The position numbers were made by a program, and so were the translations under genes. A stretch of 64,000 bases of DNA. Source: ZC4RG17 sp036259475. Its GTDB lineage: Bacteria; Actinomycetota; Acidimicrobiia; Spongiisociales; ZC4RG35. The stretch covers positions 1 to 64,000 of the forward strand of contig DATABS010000059.1 in NCBI GenBank assembly GCA_036259475.1. Direction: 5' to 3'. Of the stretch, positions 42,010-51,204 are shown in pieces (the first letter of the stretch is position 1; every line of letters begins with the position of its first letter). Below the pieces are notes generated by a model that worked only from the letters and a program-made list of their open reading frames with translations, was not told where the DNA came from and searched no databases.

Positions 42010-42864
42010 GTGCCCGGCCGTCCCACCAGGTTCGTGCTCCCCAACGGCAAGCGGATGGCCGTGCTGTTCAACGTCGCCTATGAAGGGTGGGAGAGCGGCG
42101 CCGCCCCCGGGATCGGACCGATGGGCAACCCCCTCCCCGCCGGGGTCTTCGATACCCAGGCCGCCTCCTGGGGGGCGTATGGCTACCAGCAGGGCATCTG
42201 GCGGCTGATCGACGTGTTCACCCGTTCCCGCGTCCGGGCGACCGTCTTCGCATCGGCCTGTCTGGCTGAGCGCGCTGCCGACACCTTGCGGGCACTGAGG
42301 GACGGTGGACATGAGATCGCCGCCCACGGCTATTCCCAGCACCGGATCCCCGCCCTGTTGGACCCCGACGAAGAAGCCCGGGATGTCTCCCGCTGCGTCG
42401 AGTTGCTGAGCGATGTCACCGGCGAGCAGCCCCACGGATGGCTGTCACCTCGGGGCACGCCCAGCAGTCACACCGCCCGACTCGTCACCGAGCAGGGGAT
42501 GGAGTGGTTCGGGGACGTCTACGACACCGACGTGCCGTACGCGTTGGCCACCCCGGCCGGCACCATCGTCGCCCTGCCATTCAAGATGGAAGTCAACGAC
42601 CTGCCCAGCCACATGCGCCACGGCAATCCGCCGCGTACCTTCCTGGAGGTGTTCGACGACACTTTCCAGGCCATGTATGAGAGAGAAGGAGACGGCTGCT
42701 ATCTCGACGTGACCGTCCATGCCCATGTCTTCGGCCGGCCCCATGGTGCATGGACGGTGGAAGCGATTGCCCGCCGGCTGGCGGAGCACCCCGACGTGTG
42801 GATCCCCACCCGCCTGGAGCTCGCCCGATGGACCACCCAGAGTGAGGCGGCCGATGACCGGTGA
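42010..42864 (+). CDS. polysaccharide deacetylase-fold hydrolase, PuuE allantoinase-like
   Basis: This 284-residue protein has the NodB/polysaccharide deacetylase barrel. The N-terminal NVAYEGWESGA matches the NYEEG-type motif of PuuE (metal-independent allantoinase) rather than the TFDDG of chitin deacetylases. HEIAAHGYSQHRI holds the second histidine motif, and SPRGTPS the third. PuuE-like enzymes open cyclic ureides, so a cyclic amide substrate is more likely than a polysaccharide. The start is a GTG with no strong ribosome site. It lies between two M20 hydrolase genes and overlaps the second by 11 bases. Confidence 0.8.
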   Translation: MPGRPTRFVLPNGKRMAVLFNVAYEGWESGAAPGIGPMGNPLPAGVFDTQAASWGAYGYQQGIWRLIDVFTRSRVRATVFASACLAERAADTLRALRDGGHEIAAHGYSQHRIPALLDPDEEARDVSRCVELLSDVTGEQPHGWLSPRGTPSSHTARLVTEQGMEWFGDVYDTDVPYALATPAGTIVALPFKMEVNDLPSHMRHGNPPRTFLEVFDDTFQAMYEREGDGCYLDVTVHAHVFGRPHGAWTVEAIARRLAEHPDVWIPTRLELARWTTQSEAADDR

Positions 42865-44095
42865 CGTCGAAGCCGCGGGCCAGGACATAGAGGCGCTGGT
42901 CGCCATGACCTGCGATCTCGTCGACATCCCCAGCGAGACAGGCTCGGAGGCGGCGGTGGCCGAGTACGTGGGCGGACGCTTCGCCGAGATCGGCCTCGCC
43001 GTCGAGTACCAGGAGGTAGAACCGGAGCGCCGCAACGTGCTTGCCCGCTGGAAGGGTGCCGCACCTGGACCCCGACTCATGTTCCTGGCCCATTTCGACA
43101 CGTCGACCAGCCCCGGTGAGCGCCTGCCCTCTGGCTTGCGGGCCGAGGCGACGGTCGAAGACGGGTGGATACGGGGCCTGGGGGTGTCGAACATGAAGTC
43201 CGCCTTCGCTGCCTTCCATTCGGCGATCCAGCTGCTGCAGCGTTCCGGTGGCCTCGACCGCGGCGAGATACTTGTGGCGGGGGTCGTGGGTGAAATTGAG
43301 CGGGCCCCAGTCGACGAGTGGCAGGGGAAGCGCTTTCGCGGCGGCGGAATCGGCGCCCGGGTGATGCTCAACCGCGGGGTCACGGCGGATTGGTGCATCA
43401 ACGGTGAGCCCACCGGCCTGCGCCTGCAGACGGGCAACGCCGGGTATGTCTTCGCCCGGATCTCGGTCCACGGGTCGCCCCAGCACACCTTCTCGAAGAG
43501 TCTGGCGATCGATCCGATCGAGAAGGCGACCCGCATCCGTTCACGCCTCTTGGAGTTCGAGGAAACCTATATCGGTCGCCATCCCGATCCGGTCATGAAG
43601 CCGCTCCTCAACGTCGGGGCGATCTTCGGAGGCGATCCTTTCAAGCCGTCGCTCACTGCCCGAACGTGCAACCTGTACGTGCACATCAACACGATCCCCG
43701 GCCAGCAGATCGGCGAGGTGCGGGCCGAGTTCGAGGAGTTCCTGGCCGAGCAACGGGCAACAGATCCCGACCTCGACGTGGAGCTGGACTTCTACCTGGC
43801 CTCGAATGGGCACTACCTGGAGCCGGACCATCCCCTGCCCCAGGCCGTCGCCCGGGCCCACGAGTCGGTCTTCGGCGCAGAAGTGGGCCGTCCCAACCCG
43901 GAGCGCTACTCCGTCTCCTCCGACAACTCGCCCCTGGCCGAGTTCGGGATTCCGGGCATCACCTACGGAGCCGGAGGGATCAACCTGTCCGGCGACTACT
44001 CGATGTACGAGCCGGGGCTGGGCGAGGTGGTCAGCATCGAGAACCTGGCGGGCGCCGCCCGGGTCTACGCTGCCGCCGCCCGCAACCTGATCTGA
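42854..44095 (+). CDS. M20-family metallohydrolase (second)
   Basis: This 413-residue M20 relative is similar to the protein at 40708. It has MFLAHFDTSTSPG (metal His/Asp), VVGEIERAPVDEW, INGEPTG, and the same two ligand changes: GVSNMKSAF has Asn where the bridging Asp should be, and SMYEPGLGEV has Tyr in place of the last His. The ATG at 42854 overlaps the PuuE-like stop, with GAGGCGG upstream. The two M20 proteins may act on successive amides or as a hetero-oligomer. Confidence 0.85.
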   Translation: MTGDVEAAGQDIEALVAMTCDLVDIPSETGSEAAVAEYVGGRFAEIGLAVEYQEVEPERRNVLARWKGAAPGPRLMFLAHFDTSTSPGERLPSGLRAEATVEDGWIRGLGVSNMKSAFAAFHSAIQLLQRSGGLDRGEILVAGVVGEIERAPVDEWQGKRFRGGGIGARVMLNRGVTADWCINGEPTGLRLQTGNAGYVFARISVHGSPQHTFSKSLAIDPIEKATRIRSRLLEFEETYIGRHPDPVMKPLLNVGAIFGGDPFKPSLTARTCNLYVHINTIPGQQIGEVRAEFEEFLAEQRATDPDLDVELDFYLASNGHYLEPDHPLPQAVARAHESVFGAEVGRPNPERYSVSSDNSPLAEFGIPGITYGAGGINLSGDYSMYEPGLGEVVSIENLAGAARVYAAAARNLI

Positions 44096-44098
44096 CGC

Positions 44099-46462
44099 TC
44101 AACTGCCCGCGAGGCGGGCTGTGTCGATCAGCTGTTTGACCCGGGCGGGGGTGAGGGGAAACGTGTCCACTTCCAGGTCGAGTGGTTTCATGGCGTCGGC
44201 GATTGCGTTGGCCAGCGCGGCCGGGGCCGATGTCGTCCCGCCTTCTCCTACGCCTTTGACGCCTAGCGGGTTGAGGGGAGTGGGGTGGTTGTCGTGGATC
44301 ACCTCGATCAGTGGAACGTCGGCGGAGGTGGGCAGCAGGTAGTCCATGAAGGTGGGGTTGAGGAGCTGGCCGGCTTCGTCGTAGACCGCTTCCTCGAACA
44401 GGCCGTTGCCGATTCCGTGGGCCACTCCGCCGTGCTGCTGGCCGTCGACGACGGCGGGGTTCAGCTCGCGTCCGCAGTCGTCTACCACCACATAGCGGAG
44501 GATGGTCACGAGACCGGTGTCGGGGTCCACCTCGACGATGGCGACATGAGTGGAGGAGGCGAACGTCACGGCCGGTGGTCGGTAATAGGCCGACGCTTCC
44601 AGCCCGGCGCCGATCCCGTCCGGCATTCCGGGTCCGGGGGAGGCCGCCTGGGCGACGTCGGCGAGGGCGAGACTAACCGACGGCACGCCGCGGGGAGAGA
44701 CGACGCCGTCTCGCAGCTCCAGATCCGCCGGGTCCGCCTCCAGCATCTGCCCGGCGACGGCTAATACCTTGTCGCGCAACGTCTCGGCGCCCATCGTCAC
44801 CGCCATGCTGGCCGTGACCCCGCTGCGGCTGGCGTTGGTCCCGCCGCCGTACGCCACCTGCTGGGTGTCGCCGTGGTGGACGGTGATCCGATCGACCGGC
44901 ACGCCGAGGGCATCGGAGCAGACCTGGGCGAGGACCGTCTCGTGACTCTGTCCATGGGAGTTCGACCCCGATGCGACGACGACGTGGCCGCTCTCGTCGA
45001 TCCGGACCTTGGCCCCCTCGAACGGTCCGATGCCCGAACCCTCGACATGGCAGGCAACGCCGAGGCCGACGTGACGGCCCGCCTCCCGTTGCTCGACCTG
45101 CCATGCCCGGAACGTCTCGTAGTCCACGGCTGCCAGCGCTCGCTCCAATTGCTCGGGGAAGTCTCCCGAGTCGTAGACCATCTGGTTGCCGTCCCGGTAC
45201 AGCATTCCCATGTCGTAGGGCATCAGCTCGGCCGGGATCAGGTTGAGACGCCGGATCTCGACCGGGTCCCGTCCGAGCCTCTGCGCCACCATCTCGATGA
45301 CCCGCTCCATCACGAAGGTCGCTTCGGGGCGTCCGGCGCCGCGCACCGGCGTATTCGGAAGCTTGTTCGTCAGCACGCACAACCCCTCGACGTCCATGTG
45401 GTCGATCCGGTACTGGCTGCGCAGGTTCGACGCCACGTTGTACGAGATCGTCACCGCGTAGGGGTTGTACGCCCCGCAGTCCATCAGGAAGCGGTCGTGG
45501 ATCGCCTGGATCCTGCCGTCGTCGTCGTAGCCCACCTCGACGTCGTGGATCTGGTCGCGGGCGTGGCGAGCGTTGGCCAGGTTCTCGCGCCGGTCCTCGA
45601 TCCAGCGCACCGGCCGCCGCAGGTGCAACGCTAAGTAGGCGACCAGGATGTCCTCGCTGTAGAGACCGGAGCCGAAGCTCCCTCCCATGGCCGGGGCGAT
45701 GACCCTGACGTTCCCATGCGGCAGCCCCACCATCTCGGCGATGTAGTCGCGCAGCCAGTGGGACCTCTGGGTCGTGGCCCAGACCGTCAACTCGTTCCGC
45801 GGCTCGTCGAAACGGGCCGCGACGCCTCGGGTCTCGATGGGAGATCCCACGGATCGACCCATCCTCAGCCGTCGATGCAGACGATGAGGGGCCCGGGCGA
45901 GGGCGTCATCGGGGTCGCCCACCACGATGCGGAACCGGGAGTGGAGGTTGTCGCCGAGCTCGGGATGGAGAACCGGCGCGTCGGCGGCGAGAGCCGCCTC
46001 CGGATCCGTCACCACCGGCATGGGGTCATAGGAGACGGCGATCAGCTCGGCGGCGTCCTCTGCCTGGTACCGGTTCTCGGCCACCACCACCGCCACCGGC
46101 TCCCCGACCCGGCGGACGATGGAGGCCGGGATGACCTCGGCCCGGTGGCTCTTGACGACCAAGCCGACCGCCTCCGCCACATGTGGCGGCGTGGTGATGG
46201 CATGGCGGGTGAAAGGCGCCACCTTTCCGTCGAGGTCGGCGCCGGAGAACACGGCCACCACTCCCGGCGCCGCCTTTGCGTTCGTGGTGTCGATCTCGAC
46301 GATGCGGGCGTGGGCCTCGGTGGAGCGGACCAGGCACGCCTCCAGCATCCCGTCCAGAGTCAGGTCGGCGATGAAGGGGGTTCTGCCGGTCAGGAGACCG
46401 AAGTCCTCCCGTCGGGGAACCGATTGGCCGATTGTCTCCACGCCTCGACTGTCAACCGCCAT
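44099..46462 (-). CDS. molybdenum hydroxylase large subunit (tandem copy 2)
   Basis: This 787-residue catalytic subunit has MGGSFGSGLYSED, NTPVRGAGRPEATF and the Glu-containing GVKGVGEGGTTSAPAA. The form I CO dehydrogenase loop is absent. It is clearly related to the next gene upstream (46452-48803), for example sharing ELMPYDMGMLYRDG, so the pair is a tandem duplication. It overlaps that gene by 11 bases. Both would share the single CoxS and CoxM subunits of this operon, giving two enzymes with different ring specificities; this is inference. Confidence 0.88.
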   Translation of the reverse strand: MAVDSRGVETIGQSVPRREDFGLLTGRTPFIADLTLDGMLEACLVRSTEAHARIVEIDTTNAKAAPGVVAVFSGADLDGKVAPFTRHAITTPPHVAEAVGLVVKSHRAEVIPASIVRRVGEPVAVVVAENRYQAEDAAELIAVSYDPMPVVTDPEAALAADAPVLHPELGDNLHSRFRIVVGDPDDALARAPHRLHRRLRMGRSVGSPIETRGVAARFDEPRNELTVWATTQRSHWLRDYIAEMVGLPHGNVRVIAPAMGGSFGSGLYSEDILVAYLALHLRRPVRWIEDRRENLANARHARDQIHDVEVGYDDDGRIQAIHDRFLMDCGAYNPYAVTISYNVASNLRSQYRIDHMDVEGLCVLTNKLPNTPVRGAGRPEATFVMERVIEMVAQRLGRDPVEIRRLNLIPAELMPYDMGMLYRDGNQMVYDSGDFPEQLERALAAVDYETFRAWQVEQREAGRHVGLGVACHVEGSGIGPFEGAKVRIDESGHVVVASGSNSHGQSHETVLAQVCSDALGVPVDRITVHHGDTQQVAYGGGTNASRSGVTASMAVTMGAETLRDKVLAVAGQMLEADPADLELRDGVVSPRGVPSVSLALADVAQAASPGPGMPDGIGAGLEASAYYRPPAVTFASSTHVAIVEVDPDTGLVTILRYVVVDDCGRELNPAVVDGQQHGGVAHGIGNGLFEEAVYDEAGQLLNPTFMDYLLPTSADVPLIEVIHDNHPTPLNPLGVKGVGEGGTTSAPAALANAIADAMKPLDLEVDTFPLTPARVKQLIDTARLAGS
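44105..44119. terminator. small hairpin between convergent genes
   Basis: GCCCGC-GAG-GCGGGC forms a 6-bp stem 10 bases after the M20 stop, inside the last codons of the convergent large subunit gene. It could end the M20 unit. Confidence 0.35.
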
Positions 46463-48803
46463 TGGATCTGGCGGTCTCGATGGCGCGCCAGACCCTCGCC
46501 GGAGTCATCGGCATCTGAGTGATCTCCACTTCGAGCGGGCGGAGGGCGTCGATGATGGCGTTGGCGATGGCGGCGGGAGGGGAAACCGCGGCTCCTTCTC
46601 CCGCCCCCTTGATGCCGAGCGGGTTCAGTGGGGAGAGATGTGACTCGTGTTCGACGGTGACCGGAGGGACATCGGAGGCGGTCGGAATGAGATAGTCCAT
46701 GAAGCTCGGATTCAGATGCTGGCCGCTCTCGTCGTAGACGACCTCTTCCAGCAGGGCGTTTCCGATGCCGTGAGCGACGCCGCCGTGCTGTTGGCCGTCG
46801 ACCACCGTCGGGTTGAGGATCTGACCGCAGTCGTCCACCACGAAGTACTCCAGGACCGACACCGTTCCCACCTCCGGGTCGACCTCGACGATCGCCACGT
46901 GAGTGCCGGACGAATAGGTGACGGTAGGCGGGACGTAGTAGTCGGTCTCCTCCAGTCCCGGCTCCATCCCCTCCGGGAGGCGGCTGCCGGGTCCGGGGGA
47001 TGCCACCTCGGCGATCTCGGCGAACGAAAGCGAGGTTCCCGGCGCGCCTTTCACCGTCACCCGACCATCTTCGATCGTGAGATCCTGCTGACTCACTTCG
47101 AGCAGCTCGGAGGCGATGGCCAGGATCTTCTGGCGAACCTTGGTAGCGGCTCCGTGGACAGCCGACCCGGCCGTCACCGCCGACCGGCTGGCGAACGTCC
47201 CTCCCCCGTGGGGGATCAGCGCCGTGTCGCCCGCCCGCACCGTGATGTGGTCGGGTGAGATACCAAGAGCGTCGGCCGCCACCTGGGAGAGGACCGTCTC
47301 GTGACTCTGGCCGTGAGGGTTGCTTCCCGAGTGGACGATCACATGACCGCTCTGATCTATCCGGACGGTGGCCCCTTCATGGGGGCCGAAGCCCGACCCT
47401 TCCACGTGCGATGAGATGCCGATCCCCACGAATCGGCCCTCTGCCCGGGCCTGGTCCTGGCGCTGCCGGAACCCGGCGTAGTCCGCCAGGGCCAGAGCCT
47501 TGTCGAACTGGGAAGGGAAGTCCCCCGAGTCGTAGACGATCCGGCCCCCGTCCCGATAGAGCATCCCCATGTCATACGGCATCAGCTCTCCCGGGATGAG
47601 GTTCTTGCGCCGAACCTCCGCCGGGTCGAGCTTCAAGAAGCCCGCCACCATGTCGACGATCCGGTCGATCACGAACGTTGCGGAGGTTCTGCCCGCTCCG
47701 CGGACCGGCGTGTTGTCACGCTTGTTCGTGAGAACGCAGATGCCCTCGACATCGAAGTTGTCGATCTTGAACTCGTTCCGCAGATGGGCGGCGGTGTTGT
47801 AGGAGAGAGTGATGACGAAGGGGTTGTAGGCGCCGGCGTCGACCAGGAAACGATCCTTCAGACCGATGATCGTCCCGTCGGCGTTGAACGCTACGTCGAC
47901 GTCGTGGTACTGGTCGCGCGTGTGTCGGGCGTTCCCTAGATTCTCACGGCGGTCTTCGATCCATCGGATCGGGCGTCCGAGCTGTCGGGCGAGGAACGGG
48001 ATGAAGATCTCCTCGTTGTAGATGCCTCCCCCGAAGCTGCCTCCCATGTCGGGCGAGATGATCCGGATGTGCTCCTCGGGCATGCCCAGCATCTCGGACA
48101 GATAGCTGCGCAGCAGATGCGGCTTCTGCTGGGTCGCCCACATGACGATTTGGTTGGTAGCACGGTCGAACTCGGCCAGGACACCCCGCGTCTCCATCGG
48201 CGAGCCGATCGAGCGGCCGACGGTGAATTGGGCGGAGAGGGCGTGCTCGGCGTCGCCAAACGCCCCCTCGATGTCTCCGGCCCCGGTATGGAAGGAGCAA
48301 TGGATGTTGCCCGGGACGTCGGGATGGAGTTGGGGAGCACCCTCCCGAAGAGCCGATTGGGGATCGGTGAGCGCTTCCAGCGGCTCGTATTCGACCTCGA
48401 TCAGCTCCAGGGCGTCCTCGGCGACGTAACGGTTGCGGGCGATGGCGACCGCGACCGGCTCTCCTACGCGGAAGACCTTCTGTTCGGCCAGTAGCTGGGC
48501 GCGATAAGGACGGACCACCAGGTTGGTCTCCCGGGCGACGTGGTCCGGGATCGTCTTGTAGAACGGCCGCGTGATCGGACCGACCTTGCCCGCCAGATCC
48601 TCGGCGGTGATGATCGCCACCACGCCGTCGAGAGCCCGCGCCTTCGTCGTGTCGAGGTGGACGATCTCGCCATGGGCGATGGGGCTGCGCAGGATGGCGG
48701 CCTCCACCATTCGAGGGAGTCGGATGTCGGCCACGTATTGCCCCCGGCCGGTGAGGAGGTGATTGTCTTCCTTGCGAGCGATCCGCTGCCCGACGTAGGT
48801 CAT
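46452..48803 (-). CDS. molybdenum hydroxylase large subunit (tandem copy 1)
   Basis: This 783-residue catalytic subunit starts MTYVGQRIARKEDNHLLTGR, a classic N-terminus for the family. It has MGGSFGGGIYNEE, NTPVRGAGRTSATF, DDCGQILNPTVVDGQQHGG and GIKGAGEGAAVSPPAA. I chose the ATG at 48803, overlapping the coxS stop by four bases; the frame runs on to 49151 but inside coxS. It is encoded after coxM and coxS on the minus strand. Confidence 0.88.
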   Translation of the reverse strand: MTYVGQRIARKEDNHLLTGRGQYVADIRLPRMVEAAILRSPIAHGEIVHLDTTKARALDGVVAIITAEDLAGKVGPITRPFYKTIPDHVARETNLVVRPYRAQLLAEQKVFRVGEPVAVAIARNRYVAEDALELIEVEYEPLEALTDPQSALREGAPQLHPDVPGNIHCSFHTGAGDIEGAFGDAEHALSAQFTVGRSIGSPMETRGVLAEFDRATNQIVMWATQQKPHLLRSYLSEMLGMPEEHIRIISPDMGGSFGGGIYNEEIFIPFLARQLGRPIRWIEDRRENLGNARHTRDQYHDVDVAFNADGTIIGLKDRFLVDAGAYNPFVITLSYNTAAHLRNEFKIDNFDVEGICVLTNKRDNTPVRGAGRTSATFVIDRIVDMVAGFLKLDPAEVRRKNLIPGELMPYDMGMLYRDGGRIVYDSGDFPSQFDKALALADYAGFRQRQDQARAEGRFVGIGISSHVEGSGFGPHEGATVRIDQSGHVIVHSGSNPHGQSHETVLSQVAADALGISPDHITVRAGDTALIPHGGGTFASRSAVTAGSAVHGAATKVRQKILAIASELLEVSQQDLTIEDGRVTVKGAPGTSLSFAEIAEVASPGPGSRLPEGMEPGLEETDYYVPPTVTYSSGTHVAIVEVDPEVGTVSVLEYFVVDDCGQILNPTVVDGQQHGGVAHGIGNALLEEVVYDESGQHLNPSFMDYLIPTASDVPPVTVEHESHLSPLNPLGIKGAGEGAAVSPPAAIANAIIDALRPLEVEITQMPMTPARVWRAIETARSNGG

Positions 48804-49276
48804 GCCTGCCTCTCCGCCAGCTCCTTGACCGCCAGCACGATGTTGTGATAGCCGGTGCACCGACACAGGTTGCCGGAGATCCTCTCCCTGATCTCCTTCT
48901 CCTCTGTCGAGGGGCCTTCCTCCAGATACTCGACGACGTTCATCAGGAATCCCGGAGTGCAGAAGCCGCACTGGAGGGCGTGATGCCGGGAAAACGCCTC
49001 CTGTACGGGATGAAGCGTCCCGTCGGCTGACTCCAACCCTTCCACCGTCGTCAACTTCTGGCCATCGGCTTGGACGGCCAGCATGAGACACGACCGCGCA
49101 GTATGCCCGTTGACCAGGATCGTGCAGGCGCCGCACACGCCGTGCTCGCACCCGAGATGAGTTCCGGTCAGCCCGACCTCGTCGCGCAGGAAGTCGGCCA
49201 GGGTCATGCGGGGCTCCACCGAGCCGCTCACCGCTTCGCCGTTGACCTCGAAGCTCACATCGATCTTGCTGGTCAT
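48800..49276 (-). CDS. coxS: molybdenum hydroxylase 2Fe-2S subunit (CoxS-like, second operon)
   Basis: This 158-residue small subunit has two iron-sulfur sites: CEHGVCGACTILVNG with a later Cys (RSC), and CGFCTPGF followed by CRCTGYHN. It carries electrons from molybdenum to FAD. The gene overlaps coxM and the first large subunit by four bases each, so the four-gene operon is tightly coupled. Confidence 0.92.
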   Translation of the reverse strand: MTSKIDVSFEVNGEAVSGSVEPRMTLADFLRDEVGLTGTHLGCEHGVCGACTILVNGHTARSCLMLAVQADGQKLTTVEGLESADGTLHPVQEAFSRHHALQCGFCTPGFLMNVVEYLEEGPSTEEKEIRERISGNLCRCTGYHNIVLAVKELAERQA

Positions 49277-50151
49277 GCGCTTTCTCCCCTCGCCCGGGCG
49301 GCGGCCGTCTGCAGCGCCCGGCGGGTCACCACCTTGGCCAAGTGCCGCTTGTAGTCAGCTGGCCCGTGCACGTCGTCCAGCGGGTCGATCACCGAGTCGA
49401 TGTTCTGGGCGGCGTTGGTTGTGAGTTGCTCGGTGGCTTCCTGTCCGACGAGCATTTGCTCCGCCTCCCCGGCGCGGACGGCGGTGAGACCGGCGGACAT
49501 CACGGCGATCCGCGCGTCGGTCACGAGGCCGTCCTGAATGTCGATGACCGCACCGGCGCCGGCCATGGCGAAGTCTCCGTGGCGGCGGGACACTTCTACG
49601 AAAGCGGTTCCCGCCTCAGGCCGTGGCAGCCGGAACTGCATCTCGACCAACAGTTCGTCGGTTGCCAGGGCGGTCGTCATGTAGCTGACGAACATATCGC
49701 GGGCCGGCAGCGTCCGTTCGCCCGCATGGCTGCGCACGCGCAAGTCCGCATCGAACAAGAGTGCCAGGGCGGGCCACTCGGCGGCGGGGTCGGCATGGGC
49801 GATGCTGCCTCCCACCGTTCCCCGGTTACGGATCGCCACATGACCGATCTGGGAAACGGCCTCACCTATCGCCGGACATCGTGGTCCGATGTCGCGGTGG
49901 AGCTCGATACTGCGGTGGGTCGCCAGTGCTCCGATGGTCAGGGTGCCGCTCCCGTTCAGGTGGATTCCATCCAGCCCTTGGATCCGATTGATATCGATCA
50001 GGTGGCCCGGCCGCGCCATGCGGAAGGCCAGGAGCGGGATCAGGCTCTGACCTCCGGCCAGGACCTTTCCTTCGTCGCCCACCTCGTGGAGCGTGGCCAA
50101 CGCGTCGTCGAGAGTCTCGGGGCGGCTGTAGTCGAAGGGAGGTGGTTTCAT
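49273..50151 (-). CDS. coxM: molybdenum hydroxylase FAD-binding subunit (CoxM-like, second operon)
   Basis: This 292-residue medium subunit shows KVLAGGQSLIPLLAFRMA and NRGTVGGSIAHADPAAEWPA, the FAD-binding signatures. It heads the operon coxM, coxS, coxL, coxL. The ATG at 50151 has GAGGAG only about 14 bases upstream, a long spacing. The operon start is 83 bases from the end of the ABC ATPase gene on the same strand, so it might be read from that promoter. Confidence 0.88.
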   Translation of the reverse strand: MKPPPFDYSRPETLDDALATLHEVGDEGKVLAGGQSLIPLLAFRMARPGHLIDINRIQGLDGIHLNGSGTLTIGALATHRSIELHRDIGPRCPAIGEAVSQIGHVAIRNRGTVGGSIAHADPAAEWPALALLFDADLRVRSHAGERTLPARDMFVSYMTTALATDELLVEMQFRLPRPEAGTAFVEVSRRHGDFAMAGAGAVIDIQDGLVTDARIAVMSAGLTAVRAGEAEQMLVGQEATEQLTTNAAQNIDSVIDPLDDVHGPADYKRHLAKVVTRRALQTAAARARGESA

Positions 50152-50234
50152 CGGTCGGTTTTCTTCTCCTCGATGGCTTTGACTTCAGGAGGCGCCGAGC
50201 GTGCGAGATCCGATGCCCCCAGTATCGGCCCTTC

Positions 50235-51104
50235 TCACTTCGGTATCTTGTCCTCGTAGTAGCCCCATCGCTCGAGAACTGTCTCGACGAGTTGTCCTTC
50301 TATCTCCGTGATCCGGGGATCTTCGTAGCGACGGGGGCGGGGCAGGTCGATCGTGTGTTGATCGAAGATCACCCCGGGGCCGGCGGTCATCAGGTAGATG
50401 TGGTCGGAGAGGTAGACCGCTTCGCGTAGCGAGTGGGTGACGAAGACGATGGTCGCCTGGGTTCGTTCCCACAGCTCGAGAAGCTCACCGCGCAGGAAAC
50501 GCCCGGTCACCTCATCCAGGGTGCTGAATGGCTCATCCATCAGGATGAAGGCCGGCTGGACGGCCAGGGCGCGGGCGATGGCGACTCGGGCACGCTGCCC
50601 ACCCGAGAGATTGAGCGGCCAGGAATTCTCGAAGGCCTCGAGCCGAAGCATGCGCAGATGGTGGCGGATAGTCTCGTCCCAGGTGCTCTCGGGGATTCCG
50701 GCTGCCTTGAGTGCCACCGCGATGTTCTGTTTGACCGTGCGCCATGGCAGAAGACGAGCGTCCTGGAAGACGTATCCGCACTGGGGCAAGTCTGATGTGG
50801 CTCGTTGACCGTCACGAAAGAAGGTCTCTCCGTCGATGCTGACGGTTCCCCGCTGAGGCGTGAACAGGCCGGACAGGATGCTGAGGAGAGTGGATTTTCC
50901 GCATCCGCTCGGCCCAACGATGCAGGCAAACTCACCCTTGGCGACCTTGAGATCGACGTCCCTCACCGCGGGAGTCGAGTTACCCCGGTACCAGAACGTG
51001 AGGCCTGATATATCGATGAAGTCGGCGGGTCGGTCGGCCCATCGTTCGGGGGACACGGGGGATCCCTCGGGATCGGCGCGAGTGGAAGATTCCGAGATTT
51101 CCAT
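50235..51104 (-). CDS. ABC transporter ATPase, NitT/TauT type
   Basis: This 289-residue ATPase has IVGPSGCGKSTLLSILSG (Walker A), YVFQDARLLPW (Q-loop), LNLSGGQRARVAIARAL (signature), AFILMDEPFSTLDE (Walker B) and VFVTHSLREA (H-loop), as in SsuB/TauB. It would power the permeases encoded at 52867-54551. I chose the ATG at 51104; a GTG at 51131 adds nine residues and would lie only a few bases after the predicted transcription start. The promoter has a perfect TATAAT inside a palindrome at 51136-51148. Confidence 0.9.
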   Translation of the reverse strand: MEISESSTRADPEGSPVSPERWADRPADFIDISGLTFWYRGNSTPAVRDVDLKVAKGEFACIVGPSGCGKSTLLSILSGLFTPQRGTVSIDGETFFRDGQRATSDLPQCGYVFQDARLLPWRTVKQNIAVALKAAGIPESTWDETIRHHLRMLRLEAFENSWPLNLSGGQRARVAIARALAVQPAFILMDEPFSTLDEVTGRFLRGELLELWERTQATIVFVTHSLREAVYLSDHIYLMTAGPGVIFDQHTIDLPRPRRYEDPRITEIEGQLVETVLERWGYYEDKIPK

Positions 51105-51135
51105 GGCTGTGTCCCGTGGCTCCTCCAGCACGTGT

Positions 51136-51148
51136 CGTATATTATACG
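51136..51148. promoter_or_regulatory. TATA palindrome between divergent genes
   Basis: CGTATATTATACG is a 13-base inverted repeat with central T. On the minus strand it contains TATAAT (51146-51141), the -10 of the ABC ATPase gene. A related imperfect repeat, GTGTATTATGCAC, covers the -10 of the solute-binding gene at 55764. The GntR protein encoded at 52148 is the likely binder. Confidence 0.6.
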
Positions 51149-51204
51149 CAGATCGGGCCGAAGTGCTTTGAAAAGGTGGCTTTGTTGACTGTCCCAGGAA
51201 CAGA

